From JAXGPP01 sp040766885 (GTDB taxonomy: Bacteria > Planctomycetota > Planctomycetia > Pirellulales > Thermoguttaceae): a DNA stretch of 64,000 bases. Each line of letters begins with the position of its first letter. Within the stretch, counting starts at the first letter, position 1. Both the position numbers and the translations under genes were made by a program. Of the stretch, positions 46,201 to 54,504 are shown in pieces. The stretch lies in contig JAXGPP010000014.1 of assembly GCA_040766885.1 (NCBI GenBank), forward strand, positions 1 through 64,000. The letters are read 5' to 3'. The notes under the pieces are model-generated. The model was not told the DNA's origin, did no database searches, and worked only from the letters and a program-made list of their open reading frames with translations.

Positions 46201-47407
46201 TGCGCAGGGCCCGGATCTGAATCGTTGAATTGGCATTGATCCCCTGCACCGTCGCGGTCGCATTGTCGGCTACCGGACGGCTCGTCCACGAATCGACGCG
46301 CAGTGATTCGCCCGCCTTGCCCTTCACAAAACGGAGATCCGATGCGCCCGATCGCCCGATGAACTGCAGCAGATTGCTCTGCTGAACCTGGCCCACGTGC
46401 ACCGCTTCTTCAAACGCCGCGACGCGCCCTGCGCCCGTTTCGCCCGGAGCCAGAGTCGCAGTGAAGTCTTGCGCCAGATTCGGCGAGCCGTTGATCGTCG
46501 CCACCACCTGGCTGGCCGTCGATAGCACCGCGCCCCCGTCGGCGCCGCGCGTCGTTTGCGTCCATCCGCCCGTGCCTGTGAGTGTCGCGGCCGTCACCAG
46601 TCCGTTGCCGTCCGAACCGGCTACATGGGCGAACGCCAGCCGGCTGCTCACTTCGGCATTGGCCAGAAACGCTGCCTCCAGCACGTTGGCGGTCGTCGTT
46701 CCGTCGTTGATCCACAAGCGCAGGCTTTGAGAGTCGTAGTCGTATTCCACGCGCTCGTTCCCGGCGCCAACGTTGTTGTCGACCACCACCACGCGAATGC
46801 CGTTGAATTCGTCCCCTCCGACCTTGGCTGTGACGGTGAAGCGGCTGTTCGCCGTCCGCCCCGGCCCACCGGTTGAGCTATACACCGCCTGCACCCAATC
46901 GCTCGTCTGGAGGTGCACATCGAGCTGGCCCGGCTCATTGCCAACGGCCGGAATGTATTCAGCCCACAGTCCCGGGTTCCCCTCGCGGTCGGCCAGGAAC
47001 CGCACCAGCAAGTCGCCAGCCATCTTGCCGGCTGTGTCGGCGGTAATGATCAGGTCATTGTCCAGCCCGTAGCTCGGAACGAGCAGGCTCCCAACGGCGG
47101 CCGAGACGGGAATGTCGTTGATGAGAACACCCTCGGGCGACGTCACCACCAGGTCCACGTGCTGATCCACCGAGTACTCGTCGTCCACCGCCACCGGAGT
47201 CGTGGCTGCGGCGTGCAACATCGTCGCTGCGTCCCCGGTCGGCTCCACCGGCATCGTCGCCGCCAGCAGGTCCCGTCCCTCCAGCGCCTCCAGCCCCAGC
47301 TTTCGCGGCTTCAGATTCCCAGTCCCCTTGGCGTGGTGAGGTCGCCGGTTGCTGTTCTGGCCGGGTTGCGACGCACGGCCGCGCTCATCTCGATCGGAAA
47401 ATGCCAT
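43295..47407 (-). CDS. Giant secreted LEPR-XLL-type repeat protein
   Basis: 1370 residues from ATG 47407 (GAGG about 10 bases upstream; GTG 47452 and ATG 47446 are alternatives). The basic N-terminus (RRPHHAKGTGNLKPRKLG) leads to LEALEGRDLLAA, a variant of the LEPR-XLL element of very long planctomycete proteins and thought to mark export or surface attachment. Residues about 70-600 are beta-rich, with a cadherin-like domain (GSFVYTPDYNFIGMDRFTYRV). Further domains follow, then nine repeats of about 47 residues. No catalytic motif is visible. Probably a surface or matrix protein. Confidence 0.85.
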   Translation of the reverse strand: MAFSDRDERGRASQPGQNSNRRPHHAKGTGNLKPRKLGLEALEGRDLLAATMPVEPTGDAATMLHAAATTPVAVDDEYSVDQHVDLVVTSPEGVLINDIPVSAAVGSLLVPSYGLDNDLIITADTAGKMAGDLLVRFLADREGNPGLWAEYIPAVGNEPGQLDVHLQTSDWVQAVYSSTGGPGRTANSRFTVTAKVGGDEFNGIRVVVVDNNVGAGNERVEYDYDSQSLRLWINDGTTTANVLEAAFLANAEVSSRLAFAHVAGSDGNGLVTAATLTGTGGWTQTTRGADGGAVLSTASQVVATINGSPNLAQDFTATLAPGETGAGRVAAFEEAVHVGQVQQSNLLQFIGRSGASDLRFVKGKAGESLRVDSWTSRPVADNATATVQGINANSTIQIRALRTGREFGGVGIQFIDNAGQNDDYVLYDARQKLLLINIDVTGGTSANEVLALIAADSYVNDLFAASNVGGSDGTGLIHPDMLGGGNPWAVTSSGIAREGAVFVRLGTDTTGQVTTTAQELVGYFNDARNAQWLQGLGIGVGIAPQSDGWGVIDVSAAPIEFEPGGAPLLGNRDAGIAGMEAGLVTGPLHGELELRADGSFVYTPDYNFIGMDRFTYRVTAGLETSNEATVTLNVELTDLVDFRGTRNGLLYVRSLGTVSPALGRTELGFGTSIGSHRAVIEDLSQPSGDVFAGYIHPGELVRFSLRTEGEGRVAYAFSAAGDIVSRLSFTDYDFSLGMGGTIVRQVEPGVWHLRIDPAVGGTDHEPLEIELRIVDAIMPTNLGTVGQTSVAGINLTGGETWYELETAHDGFLTLDTTFTGSGVETRLYSDRGYDLGAATAVAGGSRLDWEVTAGERYYVKLSGTGTNIGLRATNLLGLAGNDLSAFGTDGNDQFQFDAAGLQPVVINGVQYQIDGSTVRTVNYAGGSGVDSLTLWGTAGNEVADVALDAGTFTGTGLDVGFSGVENVVINGRGGVDVGRLLDTSGDDVLEIRPGLALLSGSGFGFRLEEFERVLVLGSGEGYDTAALYDSAGNETFSAWPEVAILEGGVFYFYVERFDLVHANATAGGQDLARLYDSDGDDTFTASPTLARMQGDGYLNRARSFDQVEAYAYGAGSDTAVLSDSAGNDVLVANPDQAELSGSGFSNRAVGFDAVSAAARSGGYDTAALNDSPGNDLFVATPTETTLSGPGFSLNTIRFDVVNAYAKAGGNDVAEMYDSAGNDTFVAKPIYSRLLGDSFVLGAKFFDAVHAYANAGGIDAARFYGSASADSFVGRPTWSQMSGNGYFNREKFFEDVSVYGDGPGDTAWLFGSDGDDYLYAAGRTARLSYGQRAILAANFPSVTATAQGGTNHRTILPIDYVLTMYGTWIDV
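43346..44614 (-). repeat. Nine tandem ~47-residue repeats in the LEPR-XLL protein
   Basis: Successive units begin LWGTAGNEV, LLDTSGDDV, LYDSAGNETF, LYDSDGDDTF, LSDSAGNDVL, LNDSPGNDLF, MYDSAGNDTF, FYGSASADSF and LFGSDGDDYL. Each has a central GxGF/Y block and an F(D/E)xV block near residue 31-34, followed by a Gly-rich turn. Seven of the units I counted are 46-47 residues long. The DSxGND turns resemble calcium-binding loops of beta-roll repeats, but the length is not that of RTX nonapeptides. Confidence 0.8.
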
Positions 47408-47794
47408 TGCGGTAAGCCTCGATGTTCCTGTTCCTAGCCCCGGCATCGCCACCGGGTGCCCCCCACTACGCCGAGCCTCCTGCCCGGCAATCTCGCCCCG
47501 TACCAGGCGGTCTCCTCACATCCCTGCGGTCACACACCCCGGGGTGAGCCAAACGGCCGCCGATTTCGTATAGTGAGAGCATCCTCGCCGGCCTGCCGCC
47601 CGAACACACCCGGACGCTGGGTCGGCGACACGATCGCGGCGCGCACGGCAAATCAGGCTCGACCGGTTTATCCCTTATCTTTAGTCGGCAGATTGCCGCC
47701 GCCTCGCTAACGGAAATCGGTGCAAGACACCCCCACGGAGGCATCCTCCTGGCGGGCGAGATCGGCGGCAGACCGTCCCACGGAGTTATCCCGC
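47408..47794. other. Divergent intergenic region before uvrB
   Basis: 387 bp between the LEPR-XLL gene and uvrB. It contains only spurious short frames; TATAGT near 47569 could be a plus-strand -10 but has no good -35. An uvrB start at GTG 47720 would reduce the gap. Confidence 0.45.
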
Positions 47795-49867
47795 GTGTTT
47801 CAACTCGTCGCTCCTTTCGAGCCGGCCGGCGATCAGCCGCAGGCCATCGAGGCCCTCATCCGCGGCCTGCATGAAGATCGCCGCCATCAAGTGCTGATGG
47901 GCGTCACCGGTTCAGGCAAGACCTTTACCATGGCCAGCGTCATTGCCGCCCTCGGGCGTCCGACGATGGTGATCTCCCATAACAAGACCCTCGCCGCCCA
48001 GCTCTACGGCGAATTCAAGGAGTTCTTTCCCCACAACGCCGTCCACTACTTCGTCAGCTACTACGACTACTACCAGCCCGAAGCCTACATCCCCCAGCGC
48101 GACATCTACATCGAAAAGGATGCCTCGATCAATCAGGAGATCGACCGCCTGCGACTGGCGGCAACCAGCGCCCTGGTCAGCCGCCGCGACGTGGTGATCG
48201 TCGCCAGCGTCTCCAGCATCTACGGCCTGGGATCGCCCGAGGACTACCGCAAGATGATGGTCTCGCTCCGCGTCGGGCAGATGGTCGACCGCGACGAGAT
48301 GCTCGCCCGGCTGGTCGATATCCAGTACGACCGCAACGACATTGCCTTCGAGTCGGGCAAGTTCCGCGTCCGCGGCGACTGCGTCGAAGTGTTTCCATCG
48401 TACGAGGAGTTCGCCTACCGCATCGAGTTCTGGGGCGACGAAGTCGAACAACTCTCGTTCATCAATCCCACCAGCGGCGAGGTGATCGCCCGGCACGAGC
48501 AGATGTTCATCTACCCGGCCAAGCACTTCGTCATGCCCGAAGAACGCATCGCCGGCGCAATCGACGAGATCCGGAGGGAACTCGACGAGCGCCTTGAGCA
48601 GTTCAAGCAGCAGGGCAAGCTGCTGGAAGCCCAGCGGTTGGCCGCCCGTACCCGGTTCGACATCGAAATGCTCCAGGAGTGCGGCTATTGTCCCGGCATT
48701 GAGAACTACAGCCGACCCCTCTCCGGCCGTCCGCCCGGTTCGCCCCCCGACACCCTCTACAGCTTCTTTCCCGACGATTTCCTCCTTTTCGTCGATGAAT
48801 CGCACGTCACCGTGCCGCAGATCCGCGGCATGTACCATGGCGACCACAACCGCAAGATGACGCTGGTGGAACACGGCTTTCGCCTGCCCAGCGCCCTCGA
48901 CAACCGGCCGCTGAAATTCGACGAGTGGGAACGGCGCGTCAACCAGGTCGTGTTCGTCTCCGCCACGCCCGGCCCCTACGAACTCGAGCGGACCGGCGGT
49001 GAGGTGGTTGAGCAGGTGATTCGCCCCACGGGGCTCCTCGACCCCGTCATCGAGGTCGTGCCCGCCCGCGGGCAGGTGCCGCACCTCCTCGCCCAGATCC
49101 GCCAGCGGGCGGGGATCGGCGAACGGGTGCTCGTCACCACGCTCACCAAGCGGCTCGCCGAGGATCTCGCCGCCTATTTCTCCAAACAGGATGTTCGCTG
49201 CAAGTGGCTGCACAGCGAACTCGACGCCTTCGAACGAGTTGAACTCCTGCGCGATCTCCGCCAGGGGCACTTCGATGTGCTCGTCGGCGTCAACCTCCTT
49301 CGTGAAGGGCTCGACCTCCCCGAGGTGTCGCTGGTGGCGATTCTCGACGCCGACAAGGAGGGCTTCCTGCGCAGCGAAACCTCGCTCATTCAGACTATCG
49401 GCCGCTCCGCCCGTAACGTCAACGCCAAGGTCGTGCTCTATGCCGACACGATGACCGACTCGATGCAGCGCGCCATCGAAGAAACACGCCGCCGGCGCAA
49501 GCTCCAGGAGGAATACAACACCGTCCACGGCATCACGCCCGAAACGGTCCGCAAGGCGATCCGCGCCGGAATCGAGGCGGAAGCCGCCGCCCACGCGAAA
49601 TCCAATGCCGCTGTTGGCCGCGGCGACGACGCGCAATACATTACCGAGGAATACCTCAGCGAACTGGAAGCCGAGATGCTCGCCGCCGCCGAGGCCCTCG
49701 AATTCGAGCGCGCTGCGGCCATCCGCGATCGCATCGCCCGGATGCGCGACCAGATCGGCCGGCGGACCGACGAGGTCCAACTCGACCATTCCACCCCCCA
49801 GGGCCGCGCCAAACGCCGCCGCCAAAGCCGTCCCGCACGCGTCCCCAAACCCAAGGCTGGCCCTTAG
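47795..49867 (+). CDS. uvrB: UvrABC nucleotide excision repair subunit B
   Basis: 690 residues from GTG 47795, which gives the usual UvrB opening (MFQLVAPFEPAGDQPQAI) and has GGAG 9 bases upstream; GTG 47720 is an alternative. Walker A is GVTGSGKT (36-43). The damage-reading beta-hairpin is YYDYYQPEAYIPQRDIYIEKD, the helicase motif II is DESHVT, and LREGLDLPEV and QTIGRSARN give motifs V and VI. The C-terminal UVR domain (ELEAEMLAAAEALEFERAAAIRDRI) binds UvrC. UvrB verifies lesions after UvrA loading. A short basic tail rich in Arg/Lys follows. No uvrA nearby. Confidence 0.97.
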   Translation: MFQLVAPFEPAGDQPQAIEALIRGLHEDRRHQVLMGVTGSGKTFTMASVIAALGRPTMVISHNKTLAAQLYGEFKEFFPHNAVHYFVSYYDYYQPEAYIPQRDIYIEKDASINQEIDRLRLAATSALVSRRDVVIVASVSSIYGLGSPEDYRKMMVSLRVGQMVDRDEMLARLVDIQYDRNDIAFESGKFRVRGDCVEVFPSYEEFAYRIEFWGDEVEQLSFINPTSGEVIARHEQMFIYPAKHFVMPEERIAGAIDEIRRELDERLEQFKQQGKLLEAQRLAARTRFDIEMLQECGYCPGIENYSRPLSGRPPGSPPDTLYSFFPDDFLLFVDESHVTVPQIRGMYHGDHNRKMTLVEHGFRLPSALDNRPLKFDEWERRVNQVVFVSATPGPYELERTGGEVVEQVIRPTGLLDPVIEVVPARGQVPHLLAQIRQRAGIGERVLVTTLTKRLAEDLAAYFSKQDVRCKWLHSELDAFERVELLRDLRQGHFDVLVGVNLLREGLDLPEVSLVAILDADKEGFLRSETSLIQTIGRSARNVNAKVVLYADTMTDSMQRAIEETRRRRKLQEEYNTVHGITPETVRKAIRAGIEAEAAAHAKSNAAVGRGDDAQYITEEYLSELEAEMLAAAEALEFERAAAIRDRIARMRDQIGRRTDEVQLDHSTPQGRAKRRRQSRPARVPKPKAGP

Positions 49868-50062
49868 CGCGGGAATCCCTCCCTCGCAAGCGGGCGTGGG
49901 ATTAACCCCGCACTCCGCGAGAAGTATAAAGGAGAGCTGGACAGCTCCTGGTGTTCCGTGCCCCTTTAATGGAGGGTCTGTCGCCAGGATTTGCGATAAT
50001 CGGGCGTCCACCAGGGAATATTCACGTTCCGGGCAGCATCTTACGATCGGGAAGGGGCCGCG

Positions 50063-50599
50063 ATGGCCGAAGACCGCGCCGCGCTCGATATCATCCATCT
50101 GGTGGCCGATCACCACCAGGTGGTCTATCGATACGCCTACCGGTTGACCGGTTCGACGGCCGACGCGGAGGACCTCACCCAACAGGTTTTTTTGCAGGCC
50201 CAGGAGAAATTGGGCCAGCTCCGCCAGGCGGAGAGCGCCCGCAGTTGGTTGTTGACGATCGCAAGGAACCAGTTCCTTCGCGAATGTGATAAACGGAAGC
50301 CGTTGCTGGCCGGCGACTTGCATTCAGAGGCCCAGAGAGTCTCGGTCGACACTGCCGACGCCATAGACGGCGAAGCCCTGCAGGCCGCCCTGAACGAATT
50401 GCCGCCCCATTACCGGCTGGTTGTGACCATGTTCTACTTCGACGAGTGTCCTTATCGCGAGATCGCCGAGCGGCTTGATATCCCGATCGGGACAGTGATG
50501 AGCCGCTTGGCTCGGGCCAAGGAGCACCTTCGCGCCCGGCTATCGGAGCCAGACGCCGCAACCGGCGCGCCAGCCGACGCCGCCAGCCAGCGAGGTTGA
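50063..50599 (+). CDS. ECF sigma factor
   Basis: 178 residues. Region 2 (VVYRYAYRLTGSTADAEDLTQQVFLQAQEKLGQL, RSWLLTIARNQFLRE) and region 4 (LPPHYRLVVTMFYFDECPYREIAERLDIPIGTVMSRLARAKEHLR) are both complete. The next gene, 6 bp away, encodes a membrane protein of anti-sigma design, so the pair should act in envelope stress signalling. Confidence 0.94.
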   Translation: MAEDRAALDIIHLVADHHQVVYRYAYRLTGSTADAEDLTQQVFLQAQEKLGQLRQAESARSWLLTIARNQFLRECDKRKPLLAGDLHSEAQRVSVDTADAIDGEALQAALNELPPHYRLVVTMFYFDECPYREIAERLDIPIGTVMSRLARAKEHLRARLSEPDAATGAPADAASQRG

Positions 50600-50605
50600 C
50601 ATCCG

Positions 50606-51439
50606 ATGGACAAACTGCCCCATCGAGACCCGCATCTCCGCGAGGCGATCGAGGCCTGCCGGCCCGGCAGCGACGACCTCCACGCACCCGAAATGGCTTC
50701 TCTCCGCGAGCAACTCGCTGCCGATCCCGAGTTGCAGCGGTTCCGCGACCGGGTCGAGCGCTTCGACCGTCGTGTGGCCGAGGCATTTCGCGACGTGCCG
50801 GTTCCCGAGGGGCTCGAGGCCAGTATCCTCGCTCGCCTGGGCATCGCCGGCGCGGTGTCGGCGGCGGCCGACTCGCCCAGTGATGTCACGGAGACGGCCC
50901 CGCTCCGCCGCGCGCCCCTCGACCAATCCCCCGCGGTGGCTCCCTCGCGGCGATCCCGCCGCTGGCTTTTCCGCGCGGCGGCCTCCCTCGCTGCCTGCCT
51001 GCTTGTCGGCACGTTTGTCTATCTCCAGCGACCCATCCCGCTGACCGAGTCGCAAATTCTCGACGCGGCCCGCTCGGACTTCCAAAGCGAAGGGACGATC
51101 GCCTGGAACGAAGGCTCGCCGCCGGAAGAATTCCTGCCCAGCGGCCACGTCCGCCGAGTTTCACTGGCGCGCGTCAAGTGGCGCGAACTTGAAGGCTTCC
51201 TCGGCCGCCATGCCGTCGTGTATGACCTGACTCAACTGGACGGTCGGAACGCCCGACTGTACATGGTGCGCGCCAGCGCTGCCGGCCTGCCTCCCCTGCC
51301 CCCCTCCACGCCGCAATCCACGACTCACGGGTTGTCCGTTTCAGCGTGGGCCGAACGCGGCTTGCTCTGCATCCTTGTGGTCGACGGCAGCCCCCACGAC
51401 TACCTCCGGCATCTCCGCCCGCAAGGTCCGGTCGCCTGA
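50606..51439 (+). CDS. Putative membrane anti-sigma factor
   Basis: 277 residues. A helical N-terminal region (about 1-75) could bind the sigma factor but lacks the HxxxCxxC zinc motif of ZAS domains. A single membrane helix (WLFRAAASLAACLLVGTFVYL, about 118-138) precedes an extracytoplasmic domain of about 135 residues with no recognised family. Assignment rests on topology and the 6 bp spacing to the sigma gene. Confidence 0.72.
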   Translation: MDKLPHRDPHLREAIEACRPGSDDLHAPEMASLREQLAADPELQRFRDRVERFDRRVAEAFRDVPVPEGLEASILARLGIAGAVSAAADSPSDVTETAPLRRAPLDQSPAVAPSRRSRRWLFRAAASLAACLLVGTFVYLQRPIPLTESQILDAARSDFQSEGTIAWNEGSPPEEFLPSGHVRRVSLARVKWRELEGFLGRHAVVYDLTQLDGRNARLYMVRASAAGLPPLPPSTPQSTTHGLSVSAWAERGLLCILVVDGSPHDYLRHLRPQGPVA

Positions 51440-51674
51440 AGTCGAACCCGCCCTCCCGTGTCGAACAGGACGGCCCGGCACTTCCTCCGCATATTCCGCA
51501 AATCCGGTTAATCCCGACCGGGTGTGATTGCCGAATCCGTTAGAGCAGACCCTGGCGCAACCATCCGGGGCTTCTGTGAGAGGCTGGCGCAGCCGGTTTG
51601 CCGCCCTGCGAAGGGGATAGCGCGTCCGGTTCATCCAGAGATTCCCGGGAGTCCTCGTTCGACGGAGATCAGAT

Positions 51675-52079
51675 ATGAAGTGGCTGCCGCTCTCGCTACC
51701 GTTGGCTCTGCTCTTGACCGCCGCGGCTTGGGCCCAGAAACCGGACGCGGATAAACTTGGCACCGCCAGCATGTTGCCCGGCCAGGTGACCACCACGCCC
51801 GAAATGTGGTTCTACGAGCAATACATGCTCAACTACCAGGACCCCAAGCTGGCCGTCCGCCAGAAAGCCGAATTTCGCTCCGCCCAGCGGCATGCGAGAA
51901 TGGCCTCCCGCGAGTGGTTCGGTTTCTCCAACGCCCGCCCCAAGGTCGGTCCTGATCCGATCCATGGCGACTACGCTCCGCACTGGGGTTCGAATAACAG
52001 CCAGTATCCGTATCGCTGGAACGGCATCGGCGCCGCCGCCGTGGTCGTCCGCCCCGAATCCATGCGCCGCGCCTACTGA
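51675..52079 (+). CDS. Small secreted hypothetical protein
   Basis: 134 residues with GGAG before the ATG. The signal peptide MKWLPLSLPLALLLTAAAWAQ would be cleaved after AWA. The mature part is rich in Met, Tyr, Trp and Arg (TTPEMWFYEQYMLNYQDPKLAVRQKAEFRSAQRHARMASREWFGFSNARP), followed by GDYAPHWGSNNSQYPYRWNG. Not recognised beyond similarity in style to other planctomycete exported proteins. It is followed by a good terminator. Confidence 0.68.
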   Translation: MKWLPLSLPLALLLTAAAWAQKPDADKLGTASMLPGQVTTTPEMWFYEQYMLNYQDPKLAVRQKAEFRSAQRHARMASREWFGFSNARPKVGPDPIHGDYAPHWGSNNSQYPYRWNGIGAAAVVVRPESMRRAY

Positions 52080-52131
52080 CGCTCGACCTCCAGCCCGGCA
52101 CGGGCTTCCAGCCCATGTTCTCAAACATCCA

Positions 52132-52154
52132 TGCCCGCGACTCCATCGCGGGCA
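52132..52154 (+). terminator. Rho-independent terminator of the small secreted protein gene
   Basis: TGCCCGCGA (52132-52140), loop CTCCA, TCGCGGGCA (52146-52154), a perfect 9-bp stem, then TTGCCCGTTTCTTGTCTC, T-rich. It lies 52 bp after the stop at 52079. Confidence 0.72.
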
Positions 52155-52761
52155 TTGCCCGTTTCTTGTCTCACCGCGCCTCATAGGTGAGATCGCCACC
52201 CACGGCAAACGGACCAACCTCGCCCTCTAAGATTGGCAAACGGCGTCTTCGCAATCGCATTCGCGCAGCAAATTCTGAACACGCGCCGGATTTCGGCAAA
52301 TAGCTGCAAACCACTATCTGCCACGGCTTTCCGTTGCGCCCGTGATTCGCTGCCGGCCGGAGTGGCCTAAGTGCTCTGCTATAATGCGACCGCGCCCCAC
52401 GACGGCGGTACGGAGCTTAACGCTGCTCCGACAGATCTTTCTCAATTCGATCCCTTGCGTGCAGGCGTCCCGCCTGCCGTGAAACCCAGCCATCCCGCTG
52501 CCCAATCGCAGCCGGGACCGTTTCCCCCTGCGCGCCGACCGTCTGGCTGGAAAGCCCTAGAGGGCATACCACATCTGGAACCCCTCTAGGAACTTCAACA
52601 CTGAAGCCAAAAGGGTGGAAGAACTTGCGTCCGAGCGTGCGGCTCGAAACGCTTGTCCTCCTTGGCCTTACAGCCGCGCTCCGCGTCGCAACAAAAGTAA
52701 ACACCCTCAAAGGCGTTTCGCTTCGGCCCCGCTGCAGAGTGTATTTGAGCAAGAAGACAAG
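52155..52761. other. Gene-poor stretch with an orphan promoter and hairpin
   Basis: No coding sequence is supported. It contains an extended -10 promoter (52377-52385) with no downstream gene, and a 9-bp inverted repeat CCTAGAGGG (52556-52564) / CCCTCTAGG (52582-52590) with a 17-base loop. Composition is lower in GC than the surrounding genes near 52220-52320. A noncoding RNA is possible. Confidence 0.5.
52377..52385 (+). promoter_or_regulatory. Orphan extended -10 promoter
   Basis: TGCTATAAT, a perfect extended -10 (TGn then TATAAT at 52380-52385). No -35 is obvious and no plus-strand gene follows for about 2 kb. Confidence 0.4.
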
Positions 52762-52801
52762 CAACGCGCGGCGCGGTTTTCCGTTCCCGCGCCACGCGTT
52801 G
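52762..52801 (-). terminator. Terminator of the PRC-barrel gene
   Basis: CAACGCGCGGCGCGG (52762-52776) and CCGCGCCACGCGTTG (52787-52801) form a 15-bp stem with a 10-base loop. In minus-strand RNA every position pairs, with one G-U, whereas plus-strand RNA would have a C-A mismatch. The minus strand continues CTTGTCTTCTTGC. It lies about 50 bp after the gene stop. Confidence 0.78.
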
Positions 52802-52852
52802 CGTAATTGTCAGTTCATTCGCCCGTCGTTCCGGGCGCGAAACCGAGTTCAG

Positions 52853-53956
52853 TTACCGCGAGCTCGAATCGCTCGTGCTGGACGAGCTGCTGCTCGAGCC
52901 GCTGGCCGCGGGCGCGGGGTTGCTCGAGCCGGCACTGGAGCTGCTGCCCGCCGACGAGCTGCTAGTCCCCGGCGCGCTTGAAGAGCTGCTGGGGGCGGCC
53001 GGATTGGTCGCCGAGGGGTTTGCCGAGCTGCTGCCCGGAGTGCTCGACGGCCGGTTGGCGTCGGAACGCTGCGGCCTGTCCGAAGGCTGCGGCGTGCTGT
53101 CGGGCCGGCTGTCCGTGGAAGGACTGCGGTTGAGGTCGTCCGGCTCCCGATTCAACTGCCCCTCGCGCTGCATCCGCTCGTTCGTCTGCGGCAGCGAGGA
53201 ATCGGCGTCACGCGCGCCGTCGATCGACGGGCTCGTGGAACTTCGGCCATCGAGGGTCGAATCGCTACGGGTGCCGTCGAACGGCCGCATGGCCTGCCGC
53301 TCGATTCGCTGGCTCTCGACGCCGTAGTGGGTGTCGATCCGCCGGGTCCACGTCGCATCAGCGAAATTTGGCCAGTTGTCGTTGTCAAACGACGGCGCGC
53401 TTTCGAGAACCTGCTTGTCCACGTTCAGCACGAGGAACATGTCGCGGTCCCCCTCCCGCTGGATGCGGAAGGTCTGCCACGGCACGGCCAACAGCTTGTC
53501 GCCGATGCCGAGGAAGCCGCCCGACGACAGGGCAACATAACGGATGCAGCCGCCTTGGGCGTCGATTACCACGTCCTTGATTTCGCCCAGATCGTCATTG
53601 TTGGCGTTGCGGACATCCAGGCCCATCAGTTCGCTGACCCGATACACGCCTCCCGGCAGCCCGCTGTCGCCTTGCGGGAGCGACTGGCGGCTCTGGACGG
53701 TCGTCTGGCTCGACTGGTGGCTCTGCACGGAACTGCCGCTATGAACACCGCTGGCGCTGCTGGAACGCGCCGACCCGCTCCGTTGGGCCGCATTATCGCT
53801 TTGGCTGCTGGCATGCGGCGCCTGCTGGGCGGTTGCCGACGGATTCTGACGCTGCGGTTGGCTCGCTGAACTCGATTGCGATTGCTGCTGGGCATTGACA
53901 CTGCCCGCCAGCAGCAACATCGCGCCACAAGCAAACGCGGTAAACGTATGTCGCAT
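52853..53956 (-). CDS. Secreted PRC-barrel protein with Ser-rich flanks
   Basis: 367 residues with a signal peptide (FACGAMLLLAGSVNAQ). The mature N-terminus is Gln/Ser-rich; a PRC barrel follows (about 100-180: GVYRVSELMGLDVRNANNDDLGEIKDVVIDAQGGCIRYVALSSGG...GDKLLAVPW). The last 150 residues are low complexity, ending in alternating Ser/Pro/Gly runs. PRC barrels bind partners in photosynthetic and RNA-processing systems; exported versions with such flanks are common in proteobacteria and planctomycetes and are linked to stress. A strong AAAGGAG and a downstream terminator show a monocistronic gene. Confidence 0.85.
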   Translation of the reverse strand: MRHTFTAFACGAMLLLAGSVNAQQQSQSSSASQPQRQNPSATAQQAPHASSQSDNAAQRSGSARSSSASGVHSGSSVQSHQSSQTTVQSRQSLPQGDSGLPGGVYRVSELMGLDVRNANNDDLGEIKDVVIDAQGGCIRYVALSSGGFLGIGDKLLAVPWQTFRIQREGDRDMFLVLNVDKQVLESAPSFDNDNWPNFADATWTRRIDTHYGVESQRIERQAMRPFDGTRSDSTLDGRSSTSPSIDGARDADSSLPQTNERMQREGQLNREPDDLNRSPSTDSRPDSTPQPSDRPQRSDANRPSSTPGSSSANPSATNPAAPSSSSSAPGTSSSSAGSSSSAGSSNPAPAASGSSSSSSSTSDSSSR

Positions 53957-54504
53957 CTTTCCCGCTCCTTTTCAGAGTCGAAGGTGCTTACCAGGTAACG
54001 GGCCCGAAGAGGCAAGCGTTACCCAACGGGGCGTACGAAAAGCCAAGGTCGCCCCGCCTGCTTCCCACAACGCAAACAGCGTGCCGCCTGCTTCGACCGG
54101 ACCGCCGCGGGCGCGCTGCAAAGCGAGTCAGGTGTCGCCGCCACTCAGCCTGCATTGAACGCTAGCGCCTCGTAGGGCCGCCGACACCTGCAATCACAGG
54201 GATCAGCCGCCTGCGATCTCGGCCCGGCATGGGTGTCGACCCGTTTAGTGGTTTAGGTCATGCTCGGTAGCCGGACCTGCGGGTCTACAGACAACATGTC
54301 GCGCGTCCGGCGACAGCCTGTCGATCGCGTGCCGAGACGAGGTCGTCCGCGGAAATCCGGGAGGGCTCCTACTAAGCAGGCAATCGATTCGCGATCAAGC
54401 ATTGGCGCGATTGGGCACGCACCTTGCACAGCAAACCGGTCCCGTCAGTCGCCATCGGAGCGATGGCCACGTCCGTCTCGGCATTCCCGCTTGGAGCCAC
54501 AGCC
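53957..54504. other. Divergent intergenic region with spaced GGTGTCG elements
   Basis: No gene seen. GGTGTCG occurs at 54131-54137, inverted at 54182-54188, and again at 54232-54238, so the copies start 51 and 50 bp apart. The first two form a 9-bp inverted repeat (CAGGTGTCG / CGACACCTG). These may be regulator sites for either divergent gene. Confidence 0.4.

Noticed and set aside
47912..50323. Long minus-strand open frame (803 codons) opposite uvrB
   Set aside because: It is the mirror of GC-rich codon bias in uvrB and extends into the sigma gene; its translation has no family resemblance, while UvrB is certain.
52595..52795. Short minus-strand frame with several Cys residues in the gene-poor stretch
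   Set aside because: No ribosome site, no family likeness, and it overlaps the terminator of the PRC-barrel gene.
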